Assembly (NCBI RefSeq): GCF_023065955.2
Contig: NC_079873.1
Location: 100,788,128-100,852,127 of the forward strand
DNA from: Ursus arctos
Lineage: Eukaryota > Chordata > Mammalia > Carnivora > Ursidae
DNA length: 64,000 bases
Direction of reading: 5' to 3'
Every line of letters starts with the position of its first letter. Positions within the stretch are counted from its first letter, which is position 1. The position numbers were made by a program, and so were the translations under genes. The notes beneath the pieces are model-generated. The model had not been told where the DNA came from. It ran no database searches and saw only the letters and a list, made by a program, of their open reading frames with translations. Positions 46,226 to 57,131 of this stretch are shown one piece after another.

Positions 46226-46231
46226 CATTAT
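46192..46231. repeat. (ATT)n microsatellite
   Basis: An ATTATT run immediately beyond the 5' end of the ancient minus-strand L1. Confidence 0.9.
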
Positions 46232-47479
46232 GCAAATAACACTAATGATATTTGGTGGATTATTTTATTTTTAATCATCTATATTAATAATCATACATAC
46301 TCAATATATAAGTATTATTTCATAATCATCAAAAATGAAGTAATTTTATACTTGTATTTGAACTCATAGAACTAACTCTGAGTTTTAAGTGAATGCCACT
46401 CACAAGGGATTTTTCAGATCATATGAAGGTGGGGACTTTTGGACAGGAAACTGAATGAAAATATGAAATTAATGAAAATATTTCTATGGAAATAGGATCA
46501 ATGTCCAATTCATAAATTTCCACAGGAAAAAGGAGAAGAAAAATGGACTTCAGCTATTATTAACAATGTGAGAAATAGAAGTAAAGAAATCCCAGGAAAA
46601 AATCTACAGGGATTTAGGAAATAAGGCTAAATAATAGGTGAAAGCTAAACTAAAAATTTTTGGTTATCTATCCAGAACTGAAGCCATAGCTGCATTCAAG
46701 TGCTGATTTGGTTCTGATGACTTTTTCCTTGAATTTAAGGGTATGTTAAGGATGTGTGGGGTGGTTTGCTGTGCAGACAATAGCTATGACAAAGTAAATG
46801 ATTAACAAAAATATTTAAGTAAACTATGGTATCTCAATGTAACTGAAAACAGTATGACCACTAAATATGAAAGTGAATTATCTTGTGCAGGTTCATGGAA
46901 AATATCTAACAGTTTAAAATCAAACAAAAGAAACAATTTAATTGCAATTACAATATGTAATTTTTAATTCTAAGGGAAAGCAACTCACAGAGGATTGTTA
47001 GAAAAGTGTGGCTGTGCATACTTTCATATAGAAAAGTGGAGAAAAAATTATGAAGATATCGGATCAATGTCCAAGTGATGAATTTCCACATGAAAAGGGA
47101 GAAATAGAATAAGCTTAGTACTATGATAAGGTAAGAATGCTGCATACAATTTTGTTAAAAATATACTTTTATATTGAAGATAAACATAGCAGATACAAAT
47201 AGAAAAAAATCCCTCACTCATTATATATGAAATTATTTTATGTAGGGAACATACAAATATGATGAAAGGGCTTATTGAGAATAGCTAACCCCACAGTCTA
47301 TAAGCAGGCTTGCATATAGTTTACTAGAACTATTTTATGTCCCATATTCCAAAAGATATAGATCAGATTCTAATGTCTGCTCACTTTTTTTCCTTGCTAA
47401 ATACATCAGTTATTTTTGGCACAATAATTCCATATAAAAACAAATTCACAAATTCTTAGTAACAAACAACAATAAACAT
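46232..47479. other. Anonymous DNA containing a diverged direct repeat
   Basis: No gene is seen. A ~45-bp segment at about 46494-46538 (GGATCAATGTCCAATTC, AAATTTCCACAGG) recurs diverged at about 47059-47103 (GGATCAATGTCCAAGTG, AATTTCCACATG), with weaker similarity around both. This suggests an old local duplication or two copies of an unnamed repeat. Confidence 0.5.
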
Positions 47480-47740
47480 TTACTTTTGTTCTCAAATTTA
47501 TGAGTTATCTGGGTGGTTCTGCTAATTTAAAATGAACTCAACCGGGTCCTTTCATGTGTCTCTCACATACCACCAGGAGGCCAGGCAGGACTTGTTACCA
47601 TGATACATTTTTGAAAGAAAGTGGCAGTGCATAAGGACTCTTAAGATCTAGGATTAGAATTGGCACACTTTTACTTCTGCTGTATCTGTTGGCCAAATCA
47701 AATGTAAAAGAAAAATTATTTATGACACTGTTAAATGGCA
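47480..47740. repeat. Possible second copy of the ancient repeat at 28990-29360
   Basis: ATCTGGGTGGTTCTGC, CATACCACCAGGAGGCC, then TTGGCACACTTTTACTTCTGC and TTGGCCAAATCAAATG show the same landmark order as the earlier segment but are strongly diverged. The identification is tentative. Confidence 0.35.
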
Positions 47741-48289
47741 AGACTGATTTATTCAGGACTATTGTGATAGGTGTAGAGACTAATGAAATGTGTTTTAGCA
47801 GTAGGGGAGAGAGATTGGGCTCAACTTTGAATACAATAAGGAAAAATGGGGATTTATAACCAAGGAACAGAGTTGTGGGAGGGAAATCAGTAGATGAAAA
47901 GTTACTATGATGGTAGGGTAATTATTACTAAACTCACCAAACAGGATTCTTGCTGAAGGTAGGCCAGGGTGAAGGTAGGCCATCTCTTATAGGGGATGGG
48001 GGTGGGAAGAGGAAAGTAACATCGAAATTAGAATATTCTGGCTAGACCTATTTGACTCAATTCCTGTTAAAATTGGACTCATAGACATGCACAATGATGA
48101 GTTTGTTCAAAGAGAGAGTTCTTGTTACAAGTGTGAAAGAATTTCAATTTAAAATGAAACTGCAGGATATTAAATAGAAAATAGAAATAGAAAATCTCAG
48201 GCATATGCTCTCAGGAAAATAAAACTGAAGAGACTGATGTCCTATAAATGCCTAATTTATAATAAACTAAGAATACTGGTATTTTCTTA
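47741..48289. other. Anonymous DNA
   Basis: No coding or repeat signature was recognised. Confidence 0.45.
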
Positions 48290-48670
48290 AATGGGAGGTG
48301 GCCAGGGTCTGCCTCATATCAACCTTGGGCAGTTTTGCTTGTGGTTTCCAGATGCATGAACAAAAAATGACCCAGGTCAGGTGGTCTCAAAAAATAAGTT
48401 GACTTGACTGGACTAGTTTTGTCGGCTTGGGAAATTTTCAAAGATGATCTCCATTTGACTTTAACAGACCTTAACTGAACTCTTACCTCTTTATGTTCCC
48501 TGCCCATAAATATACTGCACCTCAAACCGTTAATGAACTCACCTGTAGCTTGCTACAGAGTTTGCATGGCCCAGTTGCAATTCCTCTTCTAATCCCAAGT
48601 AAATTCATCCTTTGTTTTTACAAGTTTGAGCTTGCCTCAGTTTACCTCTTTATTTAGATCAGCACAAGTT
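48290..48670 (+). mobile_element. Possible degraded LTR
   Basis: A GC-richer block contains a TATA-like CCCATAAATATAC (48505-48517). Downstream is GAGTTTGCATGGCCC...AGTAAATTCATCC and then GCTTGCCTCAGTTTACC, the order expected of a promoter and U5-like region. No terminal TG/CA or target duplication could be fixed, so this is suggestive only. Confidence 0.3.
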
Positions 48671-49639
48671 ACAAGAATGGCCCAGAAACAAAGAAACACA
48701 GACATCAACTCTTGAAAGGAGGAGCTTGTAAGTCACATAGGAAAAGGCCTGAATACAGTGATGGGTGAAAAATTGGGGCTGTGTTTACAATTACTCTGTA
48801 TTTTTACGATTACTTTACTACAATAAAGAACTGGTAGTCACTTATAACCAGTATGGTTCAAAAAATTGTATCTTTGAGTCTAGCTTGGATAATCTGGGTC
48901 TGTCACACCACTGTATGGTGATGCTTTGTTGGGACATGTGTCGGGACTTTGTTTTAAGCATTTTTTTCTGAATTGTTGATTTTTTTTCAATAAGTGCCAA
49001 ACGAAGTAAAATGCACAAGTCTTTAAAGATGATAAACTTAGAAGTTAAACCTCTGGAAGAAGACTCAGAGTTTGAATCTTGAAGTGTCATTAACTAAGTT
49101 CTTGGTCTTAGACAAACATCGTCACTTAGGAAATAAAAATAGTAAGAGTAACTAACTTACAGTATTGCTTAAATAAATGTCATACTGCAAGAAAAGAATT
49201 TAGCAAAATGCATTGTGAGCACTAAATAAAGGTTATGTAATATCTAACACCACACTAATTTAAAAAGACTTTCCTGTCATTAAAAGTCTAGATTTTAACA
49301 GTTTTCTCTTTCCATTAATTTCTAGGAATGCTTACATTTCCACAAATATGTCTAGATATTGTTTGCCCCCAAAGAAGTATCATTTTCAAGGCCTTTGTCC
49401 CACTCCTTTGCAGGTCATCTTTTAACATCTTGAGACCAGCTGCTTTCAGACTGATAAATGTCCCTTGGGGATTCATCCCCCAAATATCCACAGTAATAAC
49501 TGACAATAACCTGTAAAAGTTAAACTACAGTGATGAATCAGAGATAATGGTGCCAAATATCAATATAGAGAACTTAAAATTTAGCTGCCCATCAGATGTT
49601 ATATTACAAAGTTTTAAATTTGCACTTTACACTCTGTTT
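48671..49639. other. Anonymous AT-rich DNA
   Basis: No gene or named repeat was recognised. Confidence 0.45.
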
Positions 49640-51245
49640 AGTATTTTACTTTTACCTCTTTGGTTAGGTTTATTCTTAGGTATCTTGTGGTTTTTGGTGC
49701 TATTGTAAGTGGGATGGATTCCTTGGTCTCTCTCTGTCTCTCTCTCTCTCCTTTATTTTTTTTTTTTTGTCTCATTGTTAGTGTACAGAAATGCAACTGA
49801 TTTCCGTGCATTGATTTTGTATCCTGTCACATTGCTGAATTGTTGTATGAGTTCTAACAATTTTGGAGTGGAGTCTTGGGTTTTCCACATAAAGTATCAT
49901 GTCATCTGCAAAGAGTGAGAATTTGACTTCTTTGTGAACTTGAATGCCTTTTAATTCTTTTTGTTGTCTGATCGCTGAGGCTAGGACTTCTAGTACTATG
50001 TTGAATAACAGTGGTGAGAGTGGACATCCCTGTCATGTCCCTGATCTTAGGGGAAAAGCTGTGTTTTTCCCCATTGAGAATAATATTTGCTGTGGGCTTT
50101 TCGTTTATGCCTTTTATGATATTGAGTTATGTTCCCTCTATCCCTACACTGCAGAGAGTTTTATTTATTTTCTAAATGCTTTTGTAACAGTTTATTTTTT
50201 TATATAATAATTTTTTATCATGTTATGTTAGTCACCATACAGTATATCCTTAGTTTTTCATGTAGTGTTCCATGATTCATTATTTGCATATAACACCCAG
50301 TGCTCCCTGCAATATGTGCCCTCCTTAATACCCATCACTGGCCTATCCCAGTCCCCGACCCACCTCCCCTCTGAAGCCCTCAGTTTGTTTCCCAGAGTCC
50401 ATAGTCTCTCATGGTTCATTCCCCCTTCTGTTTACCACCCCTTCATTCTTCCCTTCCTTCTCCTACCAATCTTCTTGCTATTTCTTATGTTCCATAAATG
50501 AGTGAAACCATATAATAATTGTCTTTCTCTGCTTGGTTTATTTCACTTAGCATAATCTCCTCCAGTCACGTCCATGTTGCTGCAAATGTTAAGAAATCAT
50601 TCTTTTTGATGGCTGAGTAATATTCCATTGTATATATGGACCACATCTTCTAAATCCAGTCATCTGTTGAAGGGCATCTCGGCTCCTTCCATGATTTACT
50701 GTTGTGGACAATGCTGCTATGAACATTGGGATGCATATGGCCCTTCTCTTCACTACATCTGTATCTTTGGGGTAAATACCCAGTAGTGCAATTGCTGGGT
50801 CATAGGGTAGCTCAATTTTTAACTATTTAAGGGACCTCTGCACTGTTTTCCAGAGTGGCTATACCAACTTGCATTCCCACCAACAATGTAGGAGGGATCC
50901 CTTTTCTCCACATCCTCTCTGACATTTGTTGTTTCCTGCCTTGTCAATTTTTGCCATTCTTATTTTTTATTTATAATGATTTTTATTATACTATGTTAGT
51001 CACCATACAGTACATCCCCGGTTTCCGATGTAAGGCTCGATGATTCATTAGTTGTGTATAACACCCAGTGCACCATGCAATACGTGTCCTCACTACCCAT
51101 CACCGGTCTATCCCATTCCCCCACCCCCCTCCCCTCTGAGGCCCTCAGTTTGTTTCTCAGAGTCCATAGTCTCTCATGTTTCATTCCCCCTTCTGATTAC
51201 CCCCCATTCTTTATCCCTTTCTTCCCCTACTGATCATCATAGTTC

Positions 51246-54200
51246 TTATGTTCCATAGATGAGAGAAATCATATGATACTTGTCTTTCTCTGCTTGACTT
51301 ATTTCACTTAGCATTATCTCCTCCAGTGCCGTCCATGTTGTAGCAAATGTTGAGAACTCGTTCTTTCTGATAGCTGAGTAATATTCCATTGTATATATGG
51401 ACCACAACTTCTTAATCCAGTCATCTGTTGAAGGGCATCTCGGCTCCTTCCATGATTTAGCTATTGTGGACATTGCTGCTATGAACATTGGGGTGCATAT
51501 GGCCCTTCTCTTCACTACGTCTGTATCTTTGGGGTAAATACCCAGTAGTGCAATGGCTGGATCATAGGGTAGCTCAATTTTTAACTTTTTAAAGGACCTC
51601 CACACGGTTTTCCAGAGTGGCTGTACCAACTTGCATTCCCACCAACAATGTAGGAGGGATCCCCTTTCTCCACATCCTCTCCAACAATTGTTGTTTCTTG
51701 CCTTGTCTATTTTTCCATTCTAACTGGTGTAAGGTGGTATCTCAGTGTGGTTTTGATTTGAATTTCCTTGATGGCTAATGATTTTGAACATTTTTTCATG
51801 TGTCTGTTAGCCATTTGTATGTCTTCATTGGAAAAGTGTCTGTTCATATCTTCTGCCCATTTTTTGATTTGTTTATTTGTTTCTCGTGTATTGAGTTTGA
51901 GAAGTTCTTTGTAGATCTTGGATACCAGTCCTTTATCTGTAGTGTCATTTGCATATATAATCTCCCATTCCGTGGGCTGCCTCTTAGTTTTTCTGACTGT
52001 TTCCTTGGCTGTGCAGAAACTTTTAATCTTGATGAAGTCCCATAAATTCGTTTTATCTTTTGTTTCTCTTGCCTTTGGGGATGTATCATGAAAAAGGTTG
52101 CTTTGGCCGATGTCCTAGAGGTTGCTGCTTATGTTTTCCTCTAGAATTTTGATGGATTCCTGTCTCACATCGAGGTCTTTCATCCATTTGGAGTTTATTT
52201 TTGTGTATGGTGTGAGAAAGTGGTCAAGTTTCATTCTTGTGCATGTAGCTGTCCAATTTTCCCAGCACCATTTATTGAAGAGACTGTCTTTTTCCCACCG
52301 GATGTTTTTTCCTGCTTTATCAAAGATTAGTTGCCCAAAGAGCCGAGGGTCCATTTCTGGGCTCTATTCTGTTCCGTTGGTCTATGTGTCTGTTTTTGTG
52401 CCGGTACCATGCTGTCTTTGTGATCACAGCTTTGTAGTAAAGCTCGAAATCCGGCATTGTGTTGCCCCCAGCTTTGTTTTTCCTTTTCAACAGTTCCTTG
52501 GAGATTCGGGGCCTTTTCTGCTTCCATACAAATTTAAGGACTATTTGTCCCAGTTCTTTGAAAAATGTCCTCGGTATTTTGATCAGGATAGCATTGAAAG
52601 TGTAGATTGCTCTGGGTAGCATGGACATTTTAACTATGTTAATTCTTCCGATCCATGAGCATGGAATATCTTTCCATCTTTTTATGTCTTCCTCAATGTC
52701 TTTCAAGAGTGATTTATAGTTTCTAGAATATAGTTCCTTTACGTCTCTGGTTAAGTTAATTCCAAGGTAACGTGTGGTTTTTGGTGCTATTGTAAATGGG
52801 ATGGATTCCCGAATTTCTCTTTCTTCGGTCTCGTTATTCTTGTATAGAAATGCAACTGATTTCTGAGCATTGATTTTGTATCCCGCCACTTTACTGAATT
52901 GCTCTATAACTTCTAATAGTTTGGGAGTGGCTTCTTTTGGGTTTTCCATATAGAGTATCATGTCATCTGCGAAGAGAGACATTTTGACTTCTTCTTTGCC
53001 GATTTGAATACCTTTGATCCCTTTTCGTTGTCTGATTGCTGTTGCAAGGACTTCTAGTACTATGTTGAATAATAGTGGCGAGAGTGGGCATCCTTGTCGA
53101 GTTCCTGATCTTAAGGGAAAGGCTTCCAGCTTTTCCCCATTGAGAATAATATTTGCAGTAGGCTTTTCATAGATGGCTTTTATGAGATTGAGAAATATAC
53201 CTTCTATTCCTACACTCTGAAGGGTTTTAATCAGGAAAGGATGCTTTTATTTTTTCAAATGCTTTTTCGGCATCGATTGAGAGGATCATATGGTTCCTGA
53301 GTCTTTTCTTGTTGATATGATGTATCACGCTGATTGATTTGCGAATATTGAGCTACACTTGCATCCCAGGTATGAATCCCACTTGATCGTGATGGATAAT
53401 CCTTTTAATGAACTGTTGGATTCTATTAGCAAGTATCTTGTTGAGGATTTTGGCGTCCATATTCATTAGGGAAATAGGTCTGTAATTCTTTTTGAGGAGG
53501 TCTTTGCCTGGTTTGGGGATCAAGGTAATATTGGCCTCATAGAATGAGTTTGGTAGCTTTCCTTCTGTTTCTATTTTTTGAAATAGCTTTAGGAGAATAA
53601 GTATTATTTCTTCTTCAAATGTTTGGTAGAATTCCCAGGAAAACCATCCGGGCCTGGAGTTTTGTTATTTGGAAGGTTGTTTATCACTGACTCAATTTCT
53701 TCATAATTAATTGGCCTGTTTAAGAAATCAATTTCTTCCTGTTTCAATCTTGGTAATTTATAGGTTTCCAGGAAGGATTCCATCTCTTCCAGATTGCTTA
53801 GTTTATTGGCATATAGCTGTTGATAAAAATTTCTAATAATCCTTCCAATTTCAATGGTGTTCATCGTGACCTCTCCTTTTTCATTCATAATTTTAATAAT
53901 CTGGGTCCTTTCTCTTTTCTTTTGGATAAGTGTTGCCAGTGGTCTGTCAATTTTATTGATTCTCTCCAAGAACCAGCTTCTAGTCCTGTTTATCTGCTCT
54001 ACTGTACTTCTGGTTTCTGCATGATTGATTTCAGCTCTAATTTTGGTCAACTGCTTCCTTGTGCATGGATTAGGTCTGTCCTTCTGTTCCTGTTCCAGCT
54101 GCTTGAGGTGAGAATATAAAAACTGCATTTTAGATTTTTCTATTCTTTTGAGTGAGGCTTGGATGGCTATGTATTTCCCCCTTAGGACTGCCTTTGCAGT

Positions 54201-55130
54201 ATCCCATAGGTTTTGGACTGTTGTATTTTCATTCTCATTGGTCTCCATAAATTGTTTAATTTGATTTTTGATATCCTGGTTTATTGAGTCATTCCTAAGC
54301 AGGATGGTTCTTAGTCTCCAAGTGTTTGAGTCTCTTCCAAATTTTTCCTTGTTGTTGAGTTCCAATTTCAGAGCGTTGTGGTCTGAGAATATGCAGGGGA
54401 TAATTTCAATCTTTTTGTATCGGTTGAGACCTGTTTTGTGACCCAGAACATGGTCTATTCTTGAGAATGTTCCATGGGCATTAGAATAGAATGAGTATTC
54501 TTTGGTTCTGGGGTGTAGTGTTCTATATATATCTACGAGGTCCAACTCGTCGAGTATGGCATTCAAAGCCTTTGATTCTTTGCTTAGTTTTTGCCAGGGT
54601 GTTCTGTCTATTTCTGAGAGTGGAGTGTTGAGGTCCCCTACTATTAATGTATTTTTATTTATATGTCTCTTTATTCTGGTTAAGAGTTGGCTTGTGTATC
54701 TTGCTGCTCCCCTGTTGGGCGCATATATATTTATAATTGTCATATCCACTTGTTGAATACTTCCTTTAAGAATAATATAGTGCCCTTCTGCGTCTCTAAC
54801 TATAGTCTGTAGTTTAAAATCCAATTTATCTGATATGAGAATTGCTACCCCAGCTTTCTTTTGAGGTCCATTTGCGTGAAAGATGGTACTCCATCCCCTT
54901 ACTCTCAGTCTGAATGCATCTTTGGGTTCAGAATGAGTCTCTTGTAGACAGCAAATGGATGGGTCATTTCTTTTGATCCAATCTGCAACCCTGTGGTGTT
55001 TTATGGGAGAATTTAAGCCATTAATATTAAGACTGAGTACTGAGAGATATGCTTTTAATGATGCCAGGTTGCCAGTAAAGTCTTTGTTTGTATTGGCTGT
55101 GACTTTCTGTTCTGTATCACTCTTGGGGCC
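51246..55130 (-). pseudogene. L1 C ORF2 (endonuclease / reverse transcriptase), few lesions
   Basis: ORF2p performs target-primed reverse transcription. The endonuclease is fully readable and keeps the catalytic landmarks: LNINGLN (N), CLQETH (E), INIYAPN (Y), VGDLNTPL (D and N), RIDHVLGH (D) and FSDHNAL (D and H). The frame is open from about 55130 to a 1-bp loss near 53637, in PGPDGFPG. A stop replaces W in GMQVWLNI at 53353-53355, and a 1-bp gain lies near 53247. The LFADDMILY active site is intact (about 52976-52950). Another 1-bp gain near 52360 splits the C-terminal domain, whose last segment is open to the stop at 51246. No ATG was found at the expected start. At least four breaks make it non-autonomous. 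Confidence 0.92.
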
Positions 55131-55139
55131 TTTTTACTT

Positions 55140-56048
55140 TTATAGAACCCCCCATAATATCTCGTGCAGGGCTGGTTTCGTGGTTACGAAATTGGTTAGT
55201 GACTGGCGATTCTGAAATGTCTTTATTTCTCCATCAATTCTGAATGACAGCCTTGCTGGATAAAGGATCCTTGGCTGCATGTTTTTCTCTGAAAGAGCTT
55301 TAAATATGCTCCCCCAACCCTTTCTCTCATTCCAGGTCTGTGTGGACAGGTCTGACGTAATTTTGATGTCTTTGCCTTGGTACGTGAGAAATTTCTTTGC
55401 CCTGGCCGCTTTCAATACTGTATCTTTGGATCTAATATTTGCGAATTACACTATGACGTGACGTGGCGTAGGTTTGTCGTGGTTGAGCTTGGGAGGGGTC
55501 CTCTCTGCCTCTTGGACACGAATGTTTGTTTCCCTCGCTAGATTAGGGAAGTTTTCAGCTACAATTTGTTCAAATATCTCTTCTAGACCTCTGTTTTTCT
55601 CCACCCCCTCGGGGATGCAGATGATTCTAACACTGGATCGTTTCATTGAGTCAGTAATCTCCTGTAACCTACATTCGTGGGCGTGGATTTTTTTAAGTCC
55701 AGCTTCTATTTTCATTTTTTCCTCTATTAACCCATCCTCCAATTCACTAACCCTTTCCTCTGCTTCGGTGACCCTGGCCGTCAGAGCCTCTAGTTTTGCC
55801 TGCATTTGGCTCATAGAATTTTTAACTTCTGTCAAATTCGCTCTCATTTCTGTCCTTAGGGATTCTATATTCTCAGTAACCTTTTCGTTAATACTTTTTT
55901 CAATTCTGCTCATTATTTTGACCATCGTTACTCTGAATTCCATTTCTGATAATTTGGTTACATCCATATCCATTATTTCTGTGGCAGAGGCCACAGACTC
56001 ACTGTCTTTTCTTTGCTGGGGGAGGGGGGGGCTTCTCCTTCTTGTCAT
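55140..56048 (-). pseudogene. L1 C ORF1 (ORF1p), one premature stop
   Basis: ORF1p is the trimeric RNA-binding protein of the L1 RNP. The start ATG (56046-56048) opens MTRRRSPPLPQQRKDSESV. A heptad-rich coiled coil follows (about residues 50-135), then the RRM (VRIICIPEGVEKNRGLEE) and C-terminal domain entry (FPNLARETNIRVQEAERTPP). Codon 201 is TAA (55446-55448). Past it the same frame continues open, through KAARAKKFLTYQG and QPRILYPARLSFRIDG, to the natural stop at 55140. A single nonsense change therefore truncates a ~302-codon ORF before the C-terminal domain is complete. It overlaps nothing and lies just upstream of ORF2. Confidence 0.93.
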
Positions 56049-56150
56049 TCTGATGAGGAGAGGTTGCGGGGTTGTCCAGAGCCCAAATTATTGACTGGGT
56101 CCCAGGCCGTGCCCCTTGTTTTATAGGGATCTTAGGGATGTGGGCTTCTT

Positions 56151-56352
56151 CTTTAAAGATTTTATTTATTTATTTAGCAGAGAGAGAGAGACTGACAGTC
56201 AGCAAGAACGGGAACAGAAGCAGGGGATTGGGAGAGGAAGAAGCAGGCTCCCAGTGGAGGAGCCCGATGAGGGACTCCTTCCCGGAATGCCGGGATCACG
56301 CCCTAAGCCGGAGACAGGCGCTCAATGACTGCGCCACCCAGGCGCCCCGGGT
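56151..56352 (-). mobile_element. SINEC inside the L1 C 5'UTR, minus strand
   Basis: CTTTAAAGATTTTATTTATTT at the left and the reverse complement of GGGGCGCCTGGGTGGCGCAG at the right. The TSD TGTGGGCTTCTT is at 56139-56150 and 56353-56364 (12 bp, exact). It is in the same transcriptional orientation as L1 C. Confidence 0.93.
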
Positions 56353-56749
56353 TGTGGGCTTCTTGATTTTTCAGCCTGCCTTCTGTGTTCTGGGGGAGGG
56401 GCCTGCCGCACTGATACTCAGGCAACCCTGTTTGGGTAGAGTCTCCATGTCCCCTGCGAGGGGGGATGGGGATGGGCACTCTCTGAGCCGGTATTTCCAG
56501 GCTTTTGTTCTCTGGAGGCTTTCCCTGGCGGTCGGCTATGCCTCTTCTGAGAGTCAGAGCAGCAGAGGCTGCATTGTCACAGAACAGAGGGATTGCAGCC
56601 CGTTCTCCACTGATGTTCTGGCCACTTTAACTCTGTTACTGTTGGTGCTGCTCAACCTTGCAGCGTCCCGGGATATGCGCCCCACACCCGGCGTCCCTGC
56701 CCTCACTTCCAGGGCTGGTGAGCCTCTGTCCTTTGTGTTTCTAATGCTG

Positions 56750-57131
56750 CCAGCCACCGGCCGTCCCGCGCGCTCCCGGGTCTCCCGGTCTCAGTCTATG
56801 CCCGGTGAGCACACTGTGATTCCGGAGCTCCGTGAGAAGCCTGGTGGCGCGCGCACCCAGTTCAGGGTCTCAGTCTGCTGTTTCTCGGGTGCCGACCTCG
56901 AGTCCGCCCGCTCCCCCATGCAGGTGGCCCGCCAGCCGCTAGCTGCCAGCCGCCCCGCGCACGCTCCGGGAGCTCCCGGTCTCAGTCTGAATCCCGTGAG
57001 CACACCGGGATTCCGGTGTTCCACGAGAAGCCTGGTGGCGTGCGTTCACGGCTCACCTATCTCAGTCCGCTCTCTCGCGGGTGCCGTCCATGAGTCCGCC
57101 CGCTCCCCCGTGCAGGTGGCTGCCGCTTCCC
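56750..57131 (-). repeat. Two ~191-bp tandem units in L1 5'UTR
   Basis: On the plus strand, CTCCCGGTCTCAGTCT at 56782 and 56973, AGAAGCCTGGTGGCG in each unit, and GAGTCCGCCCGCTCCCCC at 56900 and 57092 recur at offsets of 191-192 bp. The units are still clearly alike, so the duplication is recent relative to the older L1s. Confidence 0.92.

Noticed and set aside
49524..49639. A TSD for L1 A at its left edge
   Set aside because: No convincing match to sequence after 58600 was found. The apparent TATTTTACTTTTACC similarity is T-rich chance.
52122..52619. 165-codon plus-strand open frame
   Set aside because: Antisense to L1 C ORF2; no independent protein features.
55474..56094. 206-codon plus-strand open frame
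   Set aside because: Exactly antisense to L1 C ORF1. Purine-biased L1 coding strands leave long shadow frames on the other strand.
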